Assembly (NCBI RefSeq): GCF_030454045.1
Contig: NZ_JAKDJE010000071.1
Coordinates: 1-15,412 of the forward strand
Length of the DNA stretch: 15,412 nt
Origin: Psychrobacter sp.
Lineage (GTDB): Bacteria; Pseudomonadota; Gammaproteobacteria; Pseudomonadales; Moraxellaceae
Direction: 5' to 3'
The notes below the pieces were generated by a model. That model was not told the origin of the DNA. It searched no databases and was given only the letters and a program-made list of their open reading frames with translations. The translations under genes were made by a program, and so were the position numbers. Positions 8,542-15,412 of this stretch are shown here, in pieces (position 1 is the first letter of the stretch; each line of letters starts with the position of its first letter).

Positions 8542-9477
8542 TCACTGAGATATTTGCTCCCACATTTGACGCTTAGCATCACCATCTGCCAGCATCTCCT
8601 CTAATGTGGGTACAGTCTCAAGATTTGGATGATAAAGACCTTCAGGTAACGCTGTCAGTGCCGCAACTTTTATCTCTTCGCGCAAGCCGATTCGAAAGAC
8701 ATATCCAGCTAGGCTAGCATTGGCAAGCTCGGCGGTATCCATTCCTTCACAGATTGGGAATGACGTTGTCTCACAAGTCATTGAAAGCGCTTGAGTAATA
8801 TTATTCCACAGTTTTTGACCATCACTACTGAGTGCTTGAATATCAACCAATATCACCCAGTCACCGTAGCGACCACCTTGCAAGTCAAATGGTACGACCT
8901 TTTTTAGGCTATCATTATTGATACTATCATGACTATTATTATTTTTAGAAGGTTGATGATACGCGTCAGCTACGGTGGTTGAGCGTACCATATCCTCTAT
9001 ATACGGTGATGCAGCAGGGTCTGAGTTGGCTGGATAATCCGCTCTATGTGGTTCAGCAGTTTGGTCCACAGCCACACTATCAAAACTGTACGTGACTGGA
9101 CTTTGCTCATGAGCGTCCTGCTCATGCATATCTAGCGTAGCCACCTCATGACCCATACGATCAAAACCACTGGTGTAAGAATCGCTGGTCGGCTGCTCTA
9201 TCGTGCCTGTCGATTTATGGTTGGTCGATTCTTGACTTGTAGACTCAGGATAAATAGACTCGCTATCGCCTCGTGGCACATGTTGCCTTTCAGCATTCGA
9301 CAGGTCATGGCTACCCTTCGCCGTACTCACTTGACTGATGGAGGCTGACGCAATATCTGCTATATTGATAGTACCTGATGCAGGCCGTACCCATTGATTG
9401 ATACCCATCATCGCTAAGATTTGGCGTTGCTGACTGCGGCGCTGTAATGCACTAAGCGGGTCTTGAGTCACACTCAT
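8542..9477 (-). CDS. holD: Putative DNA polymerase III psi subunit (HolD-like) with long linker
   Basis: This 311-residue protein is best explained as a divergent HolD (psi), the subunit that joins the clamp-loader collar to chi and thus to SSB. From memory of E. coli psi, the N-terminal segment (residues 13-36, with RRSQQRQILAMMGINQW) resembles RRDWQLQQLGITQW, including the tryptophan (W29 here) that docks on the clamp loader. The C-terminal part (about 203-311) also matches in order: a GDWVILVDIQALSSDGQ strand-loop like VRLVMVANDLPAL, then an amphipathic helix, a YVFRIG strand like SWRLG, and the ending AKRQMWEQI like ARAALWQQI. Between them lie about 165 residues of low-complexity Ser/Thr/Asp/Glu/His/Asn sequence, probably disordered; E. 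coli psi has only 137 residues in total. The ATG at 9477 has AGGA upstream. Neighbours (M48 protease, serC) give no functional support, and rimI, its E. coli neighbour, is absent. Otherwise it would be a hypothetical protein. Confidence 0.68.
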   Translation of the reverse strand: MSVTQDPLSALQRRSQQRQILAMMGINQWVRPASGTINIADIASASISQVSTAKGSHDLSNAERQHVPRGDSESIYPESTSQESTNHKSTGTIEQPTSDSYTSGFDRMGHEVATLDMHEQDAHEQSPVTYSFDSVAVDQTAEPHRADYPANSDPAASPYIEDMVRSTTVADAYHQPSKNNNSHDSINNDSLKKVVPFDLQGGRYGDWVILVDIQALSSDGQKLWNNITQALSMTCETTSFPICEGMDTAELANASLAGYVFRIGLREEIKVAALTALPEGLYHPNLETVPTLEEMLADGDAKRQMWEQISQ

Positions 9478-9608
9478 ATGGCTCTACTATCCTAATTATT
9501 TGGTCTATATTTATATTATTGATGGATACTGATAGATGATATTGTTGGTTGTTATTAAGTGACCAGCGTACTCTCTATTTCATGGCAGGCAAGCCGCTCA
9601 AGCCGCTG

Positions 9609-12509
9609 TCAAAAAAGCTGTCGAACCCCTAGCCAGCGCTCTGACATGGCGAGCAGGCAATCATACTCATTTTGGCTGATTATCGTATCGTGTAACATCA
9701 CAGTATGCAACGTGCTTAGCCATTTCCGATACTCATTGTACGCAGGTTTTATTCTCTTGCTGTCATTATAGTCATTATAATCTATTTGATGACCATTCTG
9801 TTGCCTGTCTGGCCAATGACCACCACCTAAAGTGTCTAATTGAGACGCGATATGAGATCTCGCTACAGTAGGCGCTGCCGATATGACAACCAATAACTGT
9901 ACACTATTTAGATGATATGCAGTCAGTAACAACCAGTGCAGATTATGATCACTCATTGTCATCAAATCGATATCAATCAGACGCGCATGCCGCCTCAAAT
10001 CAACAATATAATGCGCCACACCCTCATTGCTTTCATTTATCAATGAGCGTCTGTGCAGCGAGATCATCTGGCCTTTTGCATCTCTTGATAGCCGATAGGC
10101 CAGCAATACCACTATCGAGACCTGAGCAGGATTCAAGGCCCCAAACACCTGCCCTGAGGGATCAAGCTGTGCGCTGATATGCTCCATACCAGCTTTTAGC
10201 CTCTGTGATGATAAAGCCTGAATGGTTGTATGATGGCTATCTAAAACATCAGACAATACTGGCAATACTTGTTGTAACTGTACCGCTTGCCATAGTGACA
10301 ATATAGGCGGTATTGGCGATTTTTGCTGCGCAGCAGATGAGCGGTCGGAGCAATCTGGCAGCACGTGAGAGTTATCACCAGATATATTCTCATCCGATAT
10401 ATCATGAGCAACACATTGGGCTAAGTCAAAATCTATTTGCTGCTTGAAAAGCTCAAGCAGACCTTGCTGATAACGCAGCAACATCGTACGGCACTTTGCC
10501 TGTTTTTTATAGTACTGATCGCTCTCATGACTATGCTCGCGGTCGCTTTTTAGCCTTAATTTTTCGATATTTGCTTGAGATAAGTCATATCGACGCAATT
10601 GCTGTAAGGCAAACACAATCACAGCACTATCTAACCGCCTATCCACATTGGCCACTGTCCTCAGTAGCTTAGCGTCAATGTTGTGCGGTAATATGAGCTC
10701 ATGGCTAGCCAGCTCACTACCGACAGCAGCACACTTACCCCAAACATTCGCCAATCCATACCTAGTATCTACTGATATGGGTCGTCCTTGATGACACAGC
10801 ATCACCGCTTCAATCAATGCTTGTGCACCAAGTGGGTGATGACTGTGATCAAGTAGATATTGGGGTAGCGATACCCTTTGCATGTCGCTAATGTCAATTA
10901 ATGCGTTCGCGGATAAATCACTATCAGATTTTGCTTGCCATGGCTTTAATAATATCTCGTTATCTATTGGTGTTTGCTTTATCTGCAAGCGCCCATCGAC
11001 AATGAGATCTATCTCTGTAGTGAATGCTACTCCTTCGTCTGTGTCATGCTGACCATTATTTTCATTAGATTTTGAATTAAAAGTATCTCTGTTGTCTTTT
11101 GTTTTAGTATTTGATGGTAAATGCTTTTTTTGAGTTTTTTTATCTGACAAATCGCTTAGGCTATTTGCAGTTATCGTCTCCCAACCTCCTAGGCAGCGCT
11201 GTCGATATATCTCTTTAATTTCTTGCTGATTGAGGCGCTTCTCTTTGGCCACTTGTACAGCAAAATCATGATAGACATCGGCATTAATGGCACCCATACG
11301 CTCTGTCAAGCTTGGATGAGTGGCAAACCACGACACATCCCCCAGATCCGTACCACTACTGGCAAAGAAAAAATGACTGAGTCCATTGACATCGGCAATA
11401 CCAGAGAGGCGTGACCCAATCGGGTCCTGATGAATGGCTTTTAAGGTTTCTATAATCGCAGGCGAGCGTGTCAACTGTACACTAGTAGCATCAGCGAGCA
11501 ACTCGCGCTCACGATTGAAGCTGTGTTTGATTAGCTGGGCACTGGCCATACTTGAGAAGCTCAAACCGTGGAGCAATAATGTCCAGACACTACGTGGCGC
11601 TCTGTGAGGCATCGCTGGTTTATTTTGTACCCATCTAGACTGATGCTTGGCTAATGACTGCTGCTGTGATTGTGTCTGCCAATACTCCACCCACTCGCTG
11701 TGGGTCGTAAAGTGAGTAGTCTGAGCTTCGGTATTGCGCGCGCGTCCATCAACGTGTCTCTGTGATAGTAGCTTATGCGATACATTGTGATTATCAGCAT
11801 AGCGAGTATTAGGAATGGGATCGCTCCAATCATATAGAATCTGTAGGCCAGCCAGTACCACCATCAGCTGCAGATTAAAAGTCGCATCCCCATGCAAGAT
11901 ATGACCATACTCATGACCAATCAGCCCATATAGTGCTTCATCAGACAATTTATCCAGCGCACCTTGGGTCACGATAAGCACCATATCTTGACGATGGCGA
12001 CCAGCGACAAAGCCATTGATTCCTTGCTCATTGGGTAGTACGTATAAGAGAGGCGCAGACAAACCTGATGCAATCGCTAACTGATGGGCAATCTCATAAT
12101 AACGACGATAGACTGGTGGGAAATCACGCTCGCTTCGTACTGCTATATGATGTGAGCAATAGTGAACTTTTTCTTTGGTTTCATGTTGATGCGCGACCCC
12201 ATGGCTGTGCTCCCATGGTTCCTGACTGTTATCAATAAATAATCTGACCGCCCCTACTCGCTGGGCAATGGCGCGTCCCCCCTCTCGCAAACGCCGATAC
12301 TCAACAAAGCTACCGCCAATGAAACTCCCCAATGTTAAGAGACCAACCAGTATCAATACCCAGTGATACACACCGCCTGTGAACACCGTTAACAGCAAAC
12401 CCATGATAGCAAGCGCCACCACGATATGGGCGAGCACAATAAGGAAAAACAGCCCATACAGTAATAGACTGCGGCGTGTACGTATTCGCTGTTCACCAAA
12501 AAAGTCCAT
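9609..12509 (-). CDS. M48 family membrane metallopeptidase, LemA-associated, with large C-terminal extension
   Basis: This is a membrane zinc protease of the HtpX/Ste24-like M48 class. Numbered from the ATG at 12509 (966 residues), two membrane helices occupy about 15-42 and 48-68. The zinc site is HEYGH (H199, E200, H203), with third ligand E336 in NRERELLADA; THPSLTERM (about 397-405) is the conserved motif after it. A His-rich insert (about 99-121, seven histidines) precedes the catalytic domain. A charged Ser/Lys/Asn linker (about 451-492) leads to roughly 470 residues I do not recognise, mostly helical in appearance. The longer frame begins at a TTG at 12536. I prefer the ATG because MDFFGEQ resembles the family N-terminus and GGAT lies about 8 bases upstream. 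It follows lemA by 40 bases with no terminator, so the pair is an operon. Family members act in membrane-protein quality control; the substrate here is unknown. Confidence 0.88.
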   Translation of the reverse strand: MDFFGEQRIRTRRSLLLYGLFFLIVLAHIVVALAIMGLLLTVFTGGVYHWVLILVGLLTLGSFIGGSFVEYRRLREGGRAIAQRVGAVRLFIDNSQEPWEHSHGVAHQHETKEKVHYCSHHIAVRSERDFPPVYRRYYEIAHQLAIASGLSAPLLYVLPNEQGINGFVAGRHRQDMVLIVTQGALDKLSDEALYGLIGHEYGHILHGDATFNLQLMVVLAGLQILYDWSDPIPNTRYADNHNVSHKLLSQRHVDGRARNTEAQTTHFTTHSEWVEYWQTQSQQQSLAKHQSRWVQNKPAMPHRAPRSVWTLLLHGLSFSSMASAQLIKHSFNRERELLADATSVQLTRSPAIIETLKAIHQDPIGSRLSGIADVNGLSHFFFASSGTDLGDVSWFATHPSLTERMGAINADVYHDFAVQVAKEKRLNQQEIKEIYRQRCLGGWETITANSLSDLSDKKTQKKHLPSNTKTKDNRDTFNSKSNENNGQHDTDEGVAFTTEIDLIVDGRLQIKQTPIDNEILLKPWQAKSDSDLSANALIDISDMQRVSLPQYLLDHSHHPLGAQALIEAVMLCHQGRPISVDTRYGLANVWGKCAAVGSELASHELILPHNIDAKLLRTVANVDRRLDSAVIVFALQQLRRYDLSQANIEKLRLKSDREHSHESDQYYKKQAKCRTMLLRYQQGLLELFKQQIDFDLAQCVAHDISDENISGDNSHVLPDCSDRSSAAQQKSPIPPILSLWQAVQLQQVLPVLSDVLDSHHTTIQALSSQRLKAGMEHISAQLDPSGQVFGALNPAQVSIVVLLAYRLSRDAKGQMISLHRRSLINESNEGVAHYIVDLRRHARLIDIDLMTMSDHNLHWLLLTAYHLNSVQLLVVISAAPTVARSHIASQLDTLGGGHWPDRQQNGHQIDYNDYNDSKRIKPAYNEYRKWLSTLHTVMLHDTIISQNEYDCLLAMSERWLGVRQLF

Positions 12510-12549
12510 CAGCGTGATCCATCTAGCGTGAGACAAATTTATCCAAACA

Positions 12550-13146
12550 TTAACTCAAATTGATTTGAGGTGCTTGAGCAATGACATCTCTGTCTGCGAA
12601 TACCAGAGGGCTAAGTGGGCGAAAACCAAAGGTTGTACTGACAATATTATTGGGAAACACTTCGCGATCATTATTATAAAACATCACACTATCGTTATAG
12701 TGCTGACGAGCAAAACCGATTCTGTTTTCGGTATTGGTCAGCTCATCCATCAACTCTTTGATCATACTGTCCGCTTTGAGTTCAGGATAGGCTTCTACCA
12801 CTGCTGAAAACTGACCCAACGCTTTGGATAATATGCCTTCCGCCTTGGCAAATAACGCCATGTGCTCTTTTGATTCTGGCTGATGTTTATTAGAGTCTTG
12901 TAGATCTTGAGCACGATTGCGCGCACTCATCACCCGTGTTAGCGTCTCCTCCTCATGGGTTAGGTAACGCTTGGCTGTTTCGACTAAATTTGGAATCAAA
13001 TCATGGCGGCGTTTGAGCTGTACATCTATCTGCGCAAAGCCGTTCTTTGCTTGGTTGCGTGCCCGCACCAATTTATTGAATACAGAGACCCCAAACACAA
13101 CAACTAGTACTACCACTGCAATGAACAACCAAACCAACATCTTCAT
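12550..13146 (-). CDS. lemA: LemA family membrane protein
   Basis: This 198-residue LemA-domain protein has one N-terminal membrane helix (about 4-22) and a soluble helical domain, most likely periplasmic. The core motif VRARNQAKNGFAQIDVQLKR, then RHDLIPNLVETAKRY with the EEE-containing turn after it, is diagnostic of the family, as is the C-terminal YNDSVMFYNNDREVFPNNIV followed by FGFRPL. Length is normal. The ATG at 13146 has a GGGG upstream at reasonable distance; the ATG two codons later (13140) is an equal alternative. LemA is repeatedly found beside M48 (HtpX-like) proteases or TPM-domain proteins and is thought to act with them in envelope maintenance, although its biochemical role is not settled. 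Here it leads the lemA-protease operon. The 4.5S RNA gene upstream on the same strand is separated by two terminators, so lemA needs its own promoter within 13147-13258. Confidence 0.95.
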   Translation of the reverse strand: MKMLVWLFIAVVVLVVVFGVSVFNKLVRARNQAKNGFAQIDVQLKRRHDLIPNLVETAKRYLTHEEETLTRVMSARNRAQDLQDSNKHQPESKEHMALFAKAEGILSKALGQFSAVVEAYPELKADSMIKELMDELTNTENRIGFARQHYNDSVMFYNNDREVFPNNIVSTTFGFRPLSPLVFADRDVIAQAPQINLS

Positions 13147-13258
13147 CGTAAAGCCCCAAAGTGTCTAGAATGTTATTAAAACTTAATACATTGTATTTTA
13201 ACTCATATGAATCAATGACGCTTTTAATTTAAATAAGAAATCAAATGAAATTCGAGAC

Positions 13259-13287
13259 AAAAAAAAGCCCTTTGCAATGAAGGGCTT
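13259..13287 (-). terminator. Intrinsic terminator between 4.5S RNA and lemA
   Basis: The stem AAGCCCTT (13265-13272) pairs with AAGGGCTT (13280-13287) around a 7-base loop. On the minus strand it is followed by a run of eight T (13266-13259). It lies about 60 bases past the 4.5S RNA U-tract and points the same way, so it would catch readthrough or end a short RNA from the interval. It has no T run on the plus strand. Confidence 0.88.
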
Positions 13288-13344
13288 ATCACGTCATGGA
13301 CGTATCTTTAGTAGAAGATCAGATATAAAGGTCAAATTTTAGGC

Positions 13345-13365
13345 AAAAAAAAGCGACTCCACCAG
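13345..13365 (-). terminator. 4.5S RNA terminator (closing helix plus T8)
   Basis: The 3' strand of the closing helix of the SRP RNA (ending GGAGTCGC) runs straight into eight T (13352-13345) on the minus strand. Its 5' pairing strand is at the other end of the RNA (about 13448-13460). The RNA's own helix thus seems to double as the intrinsic terminator. Confidence 0.75.
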
Positions 13366-13461
13366 CACATCCTCGGCACACATCAAATCTATTACCGTTG
13401 CTACCTTCCGGTCCTGGCGGGATTCATAGAACAATGTTGCGAGGCTACCAATGGAGCCACC
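13353..13461 (-). ncRNA. ffs: Signal recognition particle 4.5S RNA (small bacterial type)
   Basis: This is the RNA of the bacterial signal recognition particle, which binds Ffh and targets nascent inner-membrane proteins to FtsY. On the minus strand the conserved apical domain reads CAGGACCGGAAGGTAGCAA, with the GGAA tetraloop at 13409-13406 and flanking loops equivalent to the E. coli CAGGUCCGGAAGGAAGCAGC. The distal arm includes the GUGUGCCG element also seen in E. coli. The ends pair: GUGGCUCCAUUGG at the 5' side matches CUGGUGGAGUCGC at the 3' side over 13 positions counting G-U pairs. The length of about 109 bases suits the single-hairpin class. A promoter with TATAAT 7 bases upstream fixes the 5' end near 13461, and T8 fixes the 3' end. 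Confidence 0.96.
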
Positions 13462-13468
13462 GGATGAG

Positions 13469-13496
13469 ATTATACAAGGATTTTTTAATTTTACAA
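13469..13496 (-). promoter_or_regulatory. Sigma-70-type promoter of the 4.5S RNA gene
   Basis: On the minus strand there is a perfect -10 hexamer TATAAT (13474-13469) and a -35-like TTGTAA (13496-13491), separated by 16 bases. The predicted start lies 7 to 8 bases downstream, exactly where the SRP RNA sequence begins (13462/13461). The agreement between promoter and RNA end supports both. Confidence 0.85.
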
Positions 13497-13663
13497 CCCC
13501 TATCTCGAAACTGTTTGTTTTAACCGAAAAATAAGTCTGTAACCTAGCTCACAAAATTCTCACAGCAACTTATACAGATTTTGCTATTTTAGTGAATGAA
13601 GTTGCACACATGTCAACACTTAAAAATAAGAGGTACGACTTCCTTTGTAAATACCTTTTGAAA

Positions 13664-13679
13664 GTATTCATATGAATAC
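13664..13679. promoter_or_regulatory. 16-bp perfect palindrome upstream of the SIMPL gene
   Basis: GTATTCATATGAATAC reads the same on both strands and ends 26 bases before the ATG at 13706, just upstream of the ribosome-binding site. A further AATAC at 13650-13654 faces its left half with GTATT, and AATACC recurs on both sides, so alternative hairpins are possible. It could be a dimeric repressor site or a 5'-UTR hairpin. It is AT-rich, and no regulator is identified. Confidence 0.4.
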
Positions 13680-13705
13680 CCTTAACATTGATTTAGGAGA
13701 TAACC

Positions 13706-14422
13706 ATGAAAAATACTCTATTGAATAAACTGGCCATCGCTTCTGGTACTGCTTGTTTAATGACAGCCATGATGGGTAGCGCCCATGCAGAGCCAACAGG
13801 CTATGACCAACTGACGTTTCAGACAGAAGTAAAAGAAGAAATCCAAAACGATGAAGTACGCGCCAGCTTATATAAAAAGGCTCAGGCAACGGATGCCAAA
13901 ACTTTAGCCACGATGCTTAATACATCAATCAATAATGCCATGAAAATTGCCAAGCGCTATCCAAGCGTGACTGTGAGCACTGGGCAGCAGCGTACCTACC
14001 CACGCTATGATAAAAACGACAAAATCATTGGCTGGACAGGTCAAGCAAACATAGATTTGAAGAGTACAGACTTTGCAGCAACCAGTCAGCTGATTGCGGA
14101 TTTACAAGAAACCTTAGTCATGGATAATCTTAACTTTGGCGTCTCAGACACCAAAAAAGATGCATTAGAGCAAAAACTGATGACCGAAGCATCTCGCGCT
14201 TTTCAGCAGCAAGCGAAGAGCCTGACCCGTGCTTGGGATGCACGTGACTATCGCGTCGTCAATGTCAATTTAAATACAGGTAGCAACTACCCACGTCCTA
14301 TGTATAGCGCTATGAGCATGAAATCAGGCATGGCAGACGAGTCGGTACCAAGCCAAAGCTTTGAGTCTGGTAACAGCACTATCTCAGTCACTGCTAATGG
14401 AACCATTGAGCTAACCAAATAA
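13706..14422 (+). CDS. Secreted SIMPL (DUF541) domain protein
   Basis: This 238-residue exported protein starts with a clear signal peptide: MKNTLLNKLA, a hydrophobic stretch and a cleavage site after GSAHA (residue 28). The mature part matches the general layout of SIMPL/DUF541 proteins. It has an early strand with EVKEEIQNDEVRASLYKKAQ, a region of alternating helix and strand with VSTGQQRTYPRYDKNDKIIGWTGQANIDLKS, then the long helix around LEQKLMTEASRAFQQQAKSL, and a final strand ISVTANGTIEL. Members are periplasmic or outer-membrane associated (E. coli YggE is one) and have been linked to oxidative stress, but no enzymatic activity is established. The start is secure: AGGAGA sits 5 bases before the ATG. 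It is monocistronic, preceded by a palindrome at 13664-13679 and followed by the hairpin at 14480-14522. Confidence 0.85.
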   Translation: MKNTLLNKLAIASGTACLMTAMMGSAHAEPTGYDQLTFQTEVKEEIQNDEVRASLYKKAQATDAKTLATMLNTSINNAMKIAKRYPSVTVSTGQQRTYPRYDKNDKIIGWTGQANIDLKSTDFAATSQLIADLQETLVMDNLNFGVSDTKKDALEQKLMTEASRAFQQQAKSLTRAWDARDYRVVNVNLNTGSNYPRPMYSAMSMKSGMADESVPSQSFESGNSTISVTANGTIELTK

Positions 14423-14479
14423 GTAAGTACCAAATAAGTAAATGACAACAGGCTTATTTAAAGCTCAGTAGAAGCAATA

Positions 14480-14522
14480 AATAATAAAGGCAGACGTGAT
14501 TATCATGTCTGCCCTTATTATT
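14480..14522. terminator. Long bidirectional terminator between convergent genes
   Basis: The stem GGCAGAC (14489-14495) pairs with GTCTGCC (14507-14513). It extends inward through a G-T pair and TGA/TCA to a three-base loop, and outward through AATAATAA (14480-14487) pairing with TTATTATT (14515-14522), with one mismatch. The near-continuous helix of about 18 pairs lies between the ends of the plus-strand SIMPL gene and the minus-strand DUF4124 gene. Its flanks are AT-rich rather than pure T runs. Confidence 0.82.
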
Positions 14523-14552
14523 TATACCTGTGATACCTGACTCATAACTTTA

Positions 14553-15251
14553 TCATTGAGTGACAGTATCATTACCGCGCATTCTTAACAGTACCTTCTG
14601 ATGCCATGGCAAGCGCTCGTAAGCAAGCAGCTGCTCGGCAAGCTTCTTTTTCTTTTGTAGAATCAAGGTGTTTTGAATGACATGCACGGTACGATTGACT
14701 TGCTGACGGGTTTGTCCTGATACTGTTTTTACGAAAGCGCGGATACTATGCGGGCCTGGCTGAACATCAACTGTCGCAACAGAGGCACTCAGACCTTGAG
14801 CAATTTCTTCATCATCAAAATAAATGCTCACTTGATCACCATTTTGTAATGCAGGCTTTACGTCAAGCGCGATGACAATATTCTGCGCAGGGCGCTGATA
14901 AGCACGCTCGGCACTCGGTTCAATCATACTTAACTGATAGTTCACATTGACCGTAGGCGTGGTGGTAGCAACAGCCGGCAAATCGGTATTGCCTCTGGCC
15001 TCACTTGGCATCGATCTGGACGCACTACTTGCCCCTGTGCTGATATTGGTTTGACTGACTTGTTTATCAGCCTGCTGCTCATAGGATTGCGGACGATCGG
15101 TAAAGGTGATTTGCCCCGTGTTTTCATCCACCACTTTATAAATAGGCGCTGCATTGGTCAGCGGCGCACAAAGACCTGCGACAACCAAAGCTGCCAACAG
15201 CCTTATCTGCTTATTATGCGTGAAGAGGATTTGCTTTGATAATATACTCAT
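14553..15251 (-). CDS. Exported DUF4124-domain protein
   Basis: This 232-residue protein begins with a signal peptide: a long basic n-region, the core LLAALVVAGLCAPL, and cleavage near TNA-AP (residues 34-35). Directly after it, APIYKVVDENTGQITFTDRP (35-54) is a DUF4124 motif, a small domain at the N-terminus of many exported gammaproteobacterial proteins of unknown role. A Gln/Ser/Thr-rich spacer (about 56-105) leads to a probable beta-sandwich (about 118-190, with ALDVKPALQNGDQVSIYFDD and PGPHSIRAFV), similar in style to Ig-like domains. The C-terminus is basic (QKKKKLAEQL) and ends in LRMRGNDTVTQ. No lipobox is seen; the Cys in the signal core is not followed by a lipoprotein pattern. The ribosome-binding site upstream of 15251 is weak, so the start is less certain. 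The gene converges on the SIMPL gene; its promoter is not assigned. Confidence 0.8.
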   Translation of the reverse strand: MSILSKQILFTHNKQIRLLAALVVAGLCAPLTNAAPIYKVVDENTGQITFTDRPQSYEQQADKQVSQTNISTGASSASRSMPSEARGNTDLPAVATTTPTVNVNYQLSMIEPSAERAYQRPAQNIVIALDVKPALQNGDQVSIYFDDEEIAQGLSASVATVDVQPGPHSIRAFVKTVSGQTRQQVNRTVHVIQNTLILQKKKKLAEQLLAYERLPWHQKVLLRMRGNDTVTQ

Positions 15252-15293
15252 AGTCGGTCAACCCAATTAGTTTCTATGATCAATATACTTATA

Positions 15294-15412
15294 TTAGGGC
15301 GTGTTGAACATTTGCAAATAGGCACTGCTGATTGCTAAAATTGTTCCAGACAAGACGCAAAGCGACGATAATGCAGATGCCTTAGCGAGATTTGTAACGC
15401 AGTATGGGGCAA
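15294..15412. mobile_element. Possible edge of a repeated or MITE-like element, cut by the window end
   Basis: From GGGCGTGTTGAACATTTGC at 15297 to the end, the base composition changes from AT-rich spacer to more GC-rich non-coding sequence without a supported gene. The abrupt GGGCGTGTTGAAC start preceded by TTA looks like an insertion-sequence or MITE terminus, and I have a general impression of such ends in Psychrobacter. The other end and any target duplication lie outside the window, so this is a guess from style. Confidence 0.35.

Noticed and set aside
9591..9608. Direct duplication AAGCCGCT just past the M48 stop
   Set aside because: It is a single short duplication with no T run or stem strong enough for a terminator, and is within what chance or slippage would give.
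9559..9771. Plus-strand open frame of 70 codons across the end of the M48 gene
   Set aside because: It is mostly antisense to the M48 coding sequence, has no ribosome-binding site, and its hydrophobic tail is the complement of the protease's C-terminal codons.
12510..12536. TTG start for the M48 protease at 12536
   Set aside because: The ATG at 12509 has a better ribosome-binding site and gives the family-like N-terminus MDFFGEQ; the TTG remains a weak alternative.
13668..13889. Minus-strand open frame of 73 codons opposite the SIMPL gene start
   Set aside because: It overlaps the signal peptide region of a well-supported plus-strand gene with a strong ribosome-binding site, and shows no recognisable protein features.

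Overview
The window looks like chromosomal DNA of a gammaproteobacterium in the Moraxellaceae, most likely Psychrobacter. This rests on the moderate GC content, on YejABEF, GloB and SerC being clearly gammaproteobacterial, and on the polar, Ser/Thr/Asn/Gln/His-rich extensions and linkers added to several housekeeping proteins. The genus is an inference from style and gene content; no database search was done.

Layout. Everything from about 274 to 13461 is on the minus strand. Read in the direction of transcription (high to low coordinates) the order is: 4.5S SRP RNA (13461-13353) with its own promoter and terminator; lemA (13146-12550) followed by a very large M48 metallopeptidase (12509-9609); a three-part protein that reads as a divergent DNA polymerase III psi subunit, HolD (9477-8542); serC (8449-7307), followed by a tandem repeat and a strong terminator; then the peptide importer yejA (6997-5165), glyoxalase II gloB (5026-4247), yejB (4149-3079), yejE (3079-1958) and yejF (1956-274). 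To the right of the SRP RNA the strand changes: a secreted SIMPL-domain protein lies on the plus strand (13706-14422) and converges on a secreted DUF4124 protein on the minus strand (15251-14553) across a long two-way hairpin terminator. The last ~115 bases look like the edge of a repeated or mobile element cut by the window end.

How the genes work together. YejA (periplasmic binding protein), YejB and YejE (permeases) and YejF (double ATPase) make one oligopeptide ABC importer. It is split by gloB, the second enzyme of glutathione-dependent methylglyoxal detoxification. LemA and the M48 protease form the familiar membrane pair linked to envelope quality control. SerC supplies serine and pyridoxal phosphate precursors. 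The 4.5S RNA with Ffh targets membrane proteins co-translationally. HolD would link the clamp loader to the SSB-binding chi subunit.

Unassigned DNA. Bases 1-273 hold no gene or clear signal that I can support. The 558-base stretch 13147-13705 holds the 4.5S RNA, its promoter, two terminators and a 16-bp palindrome. No complete new multi-gene system (defence, CRISPR, phage) is visible. The most unusual items are the linker-expanded HolD, the LemA-linked M48 protease with a ~500-residue unrecognised C-terminal region, and gloB inside the yej locus.
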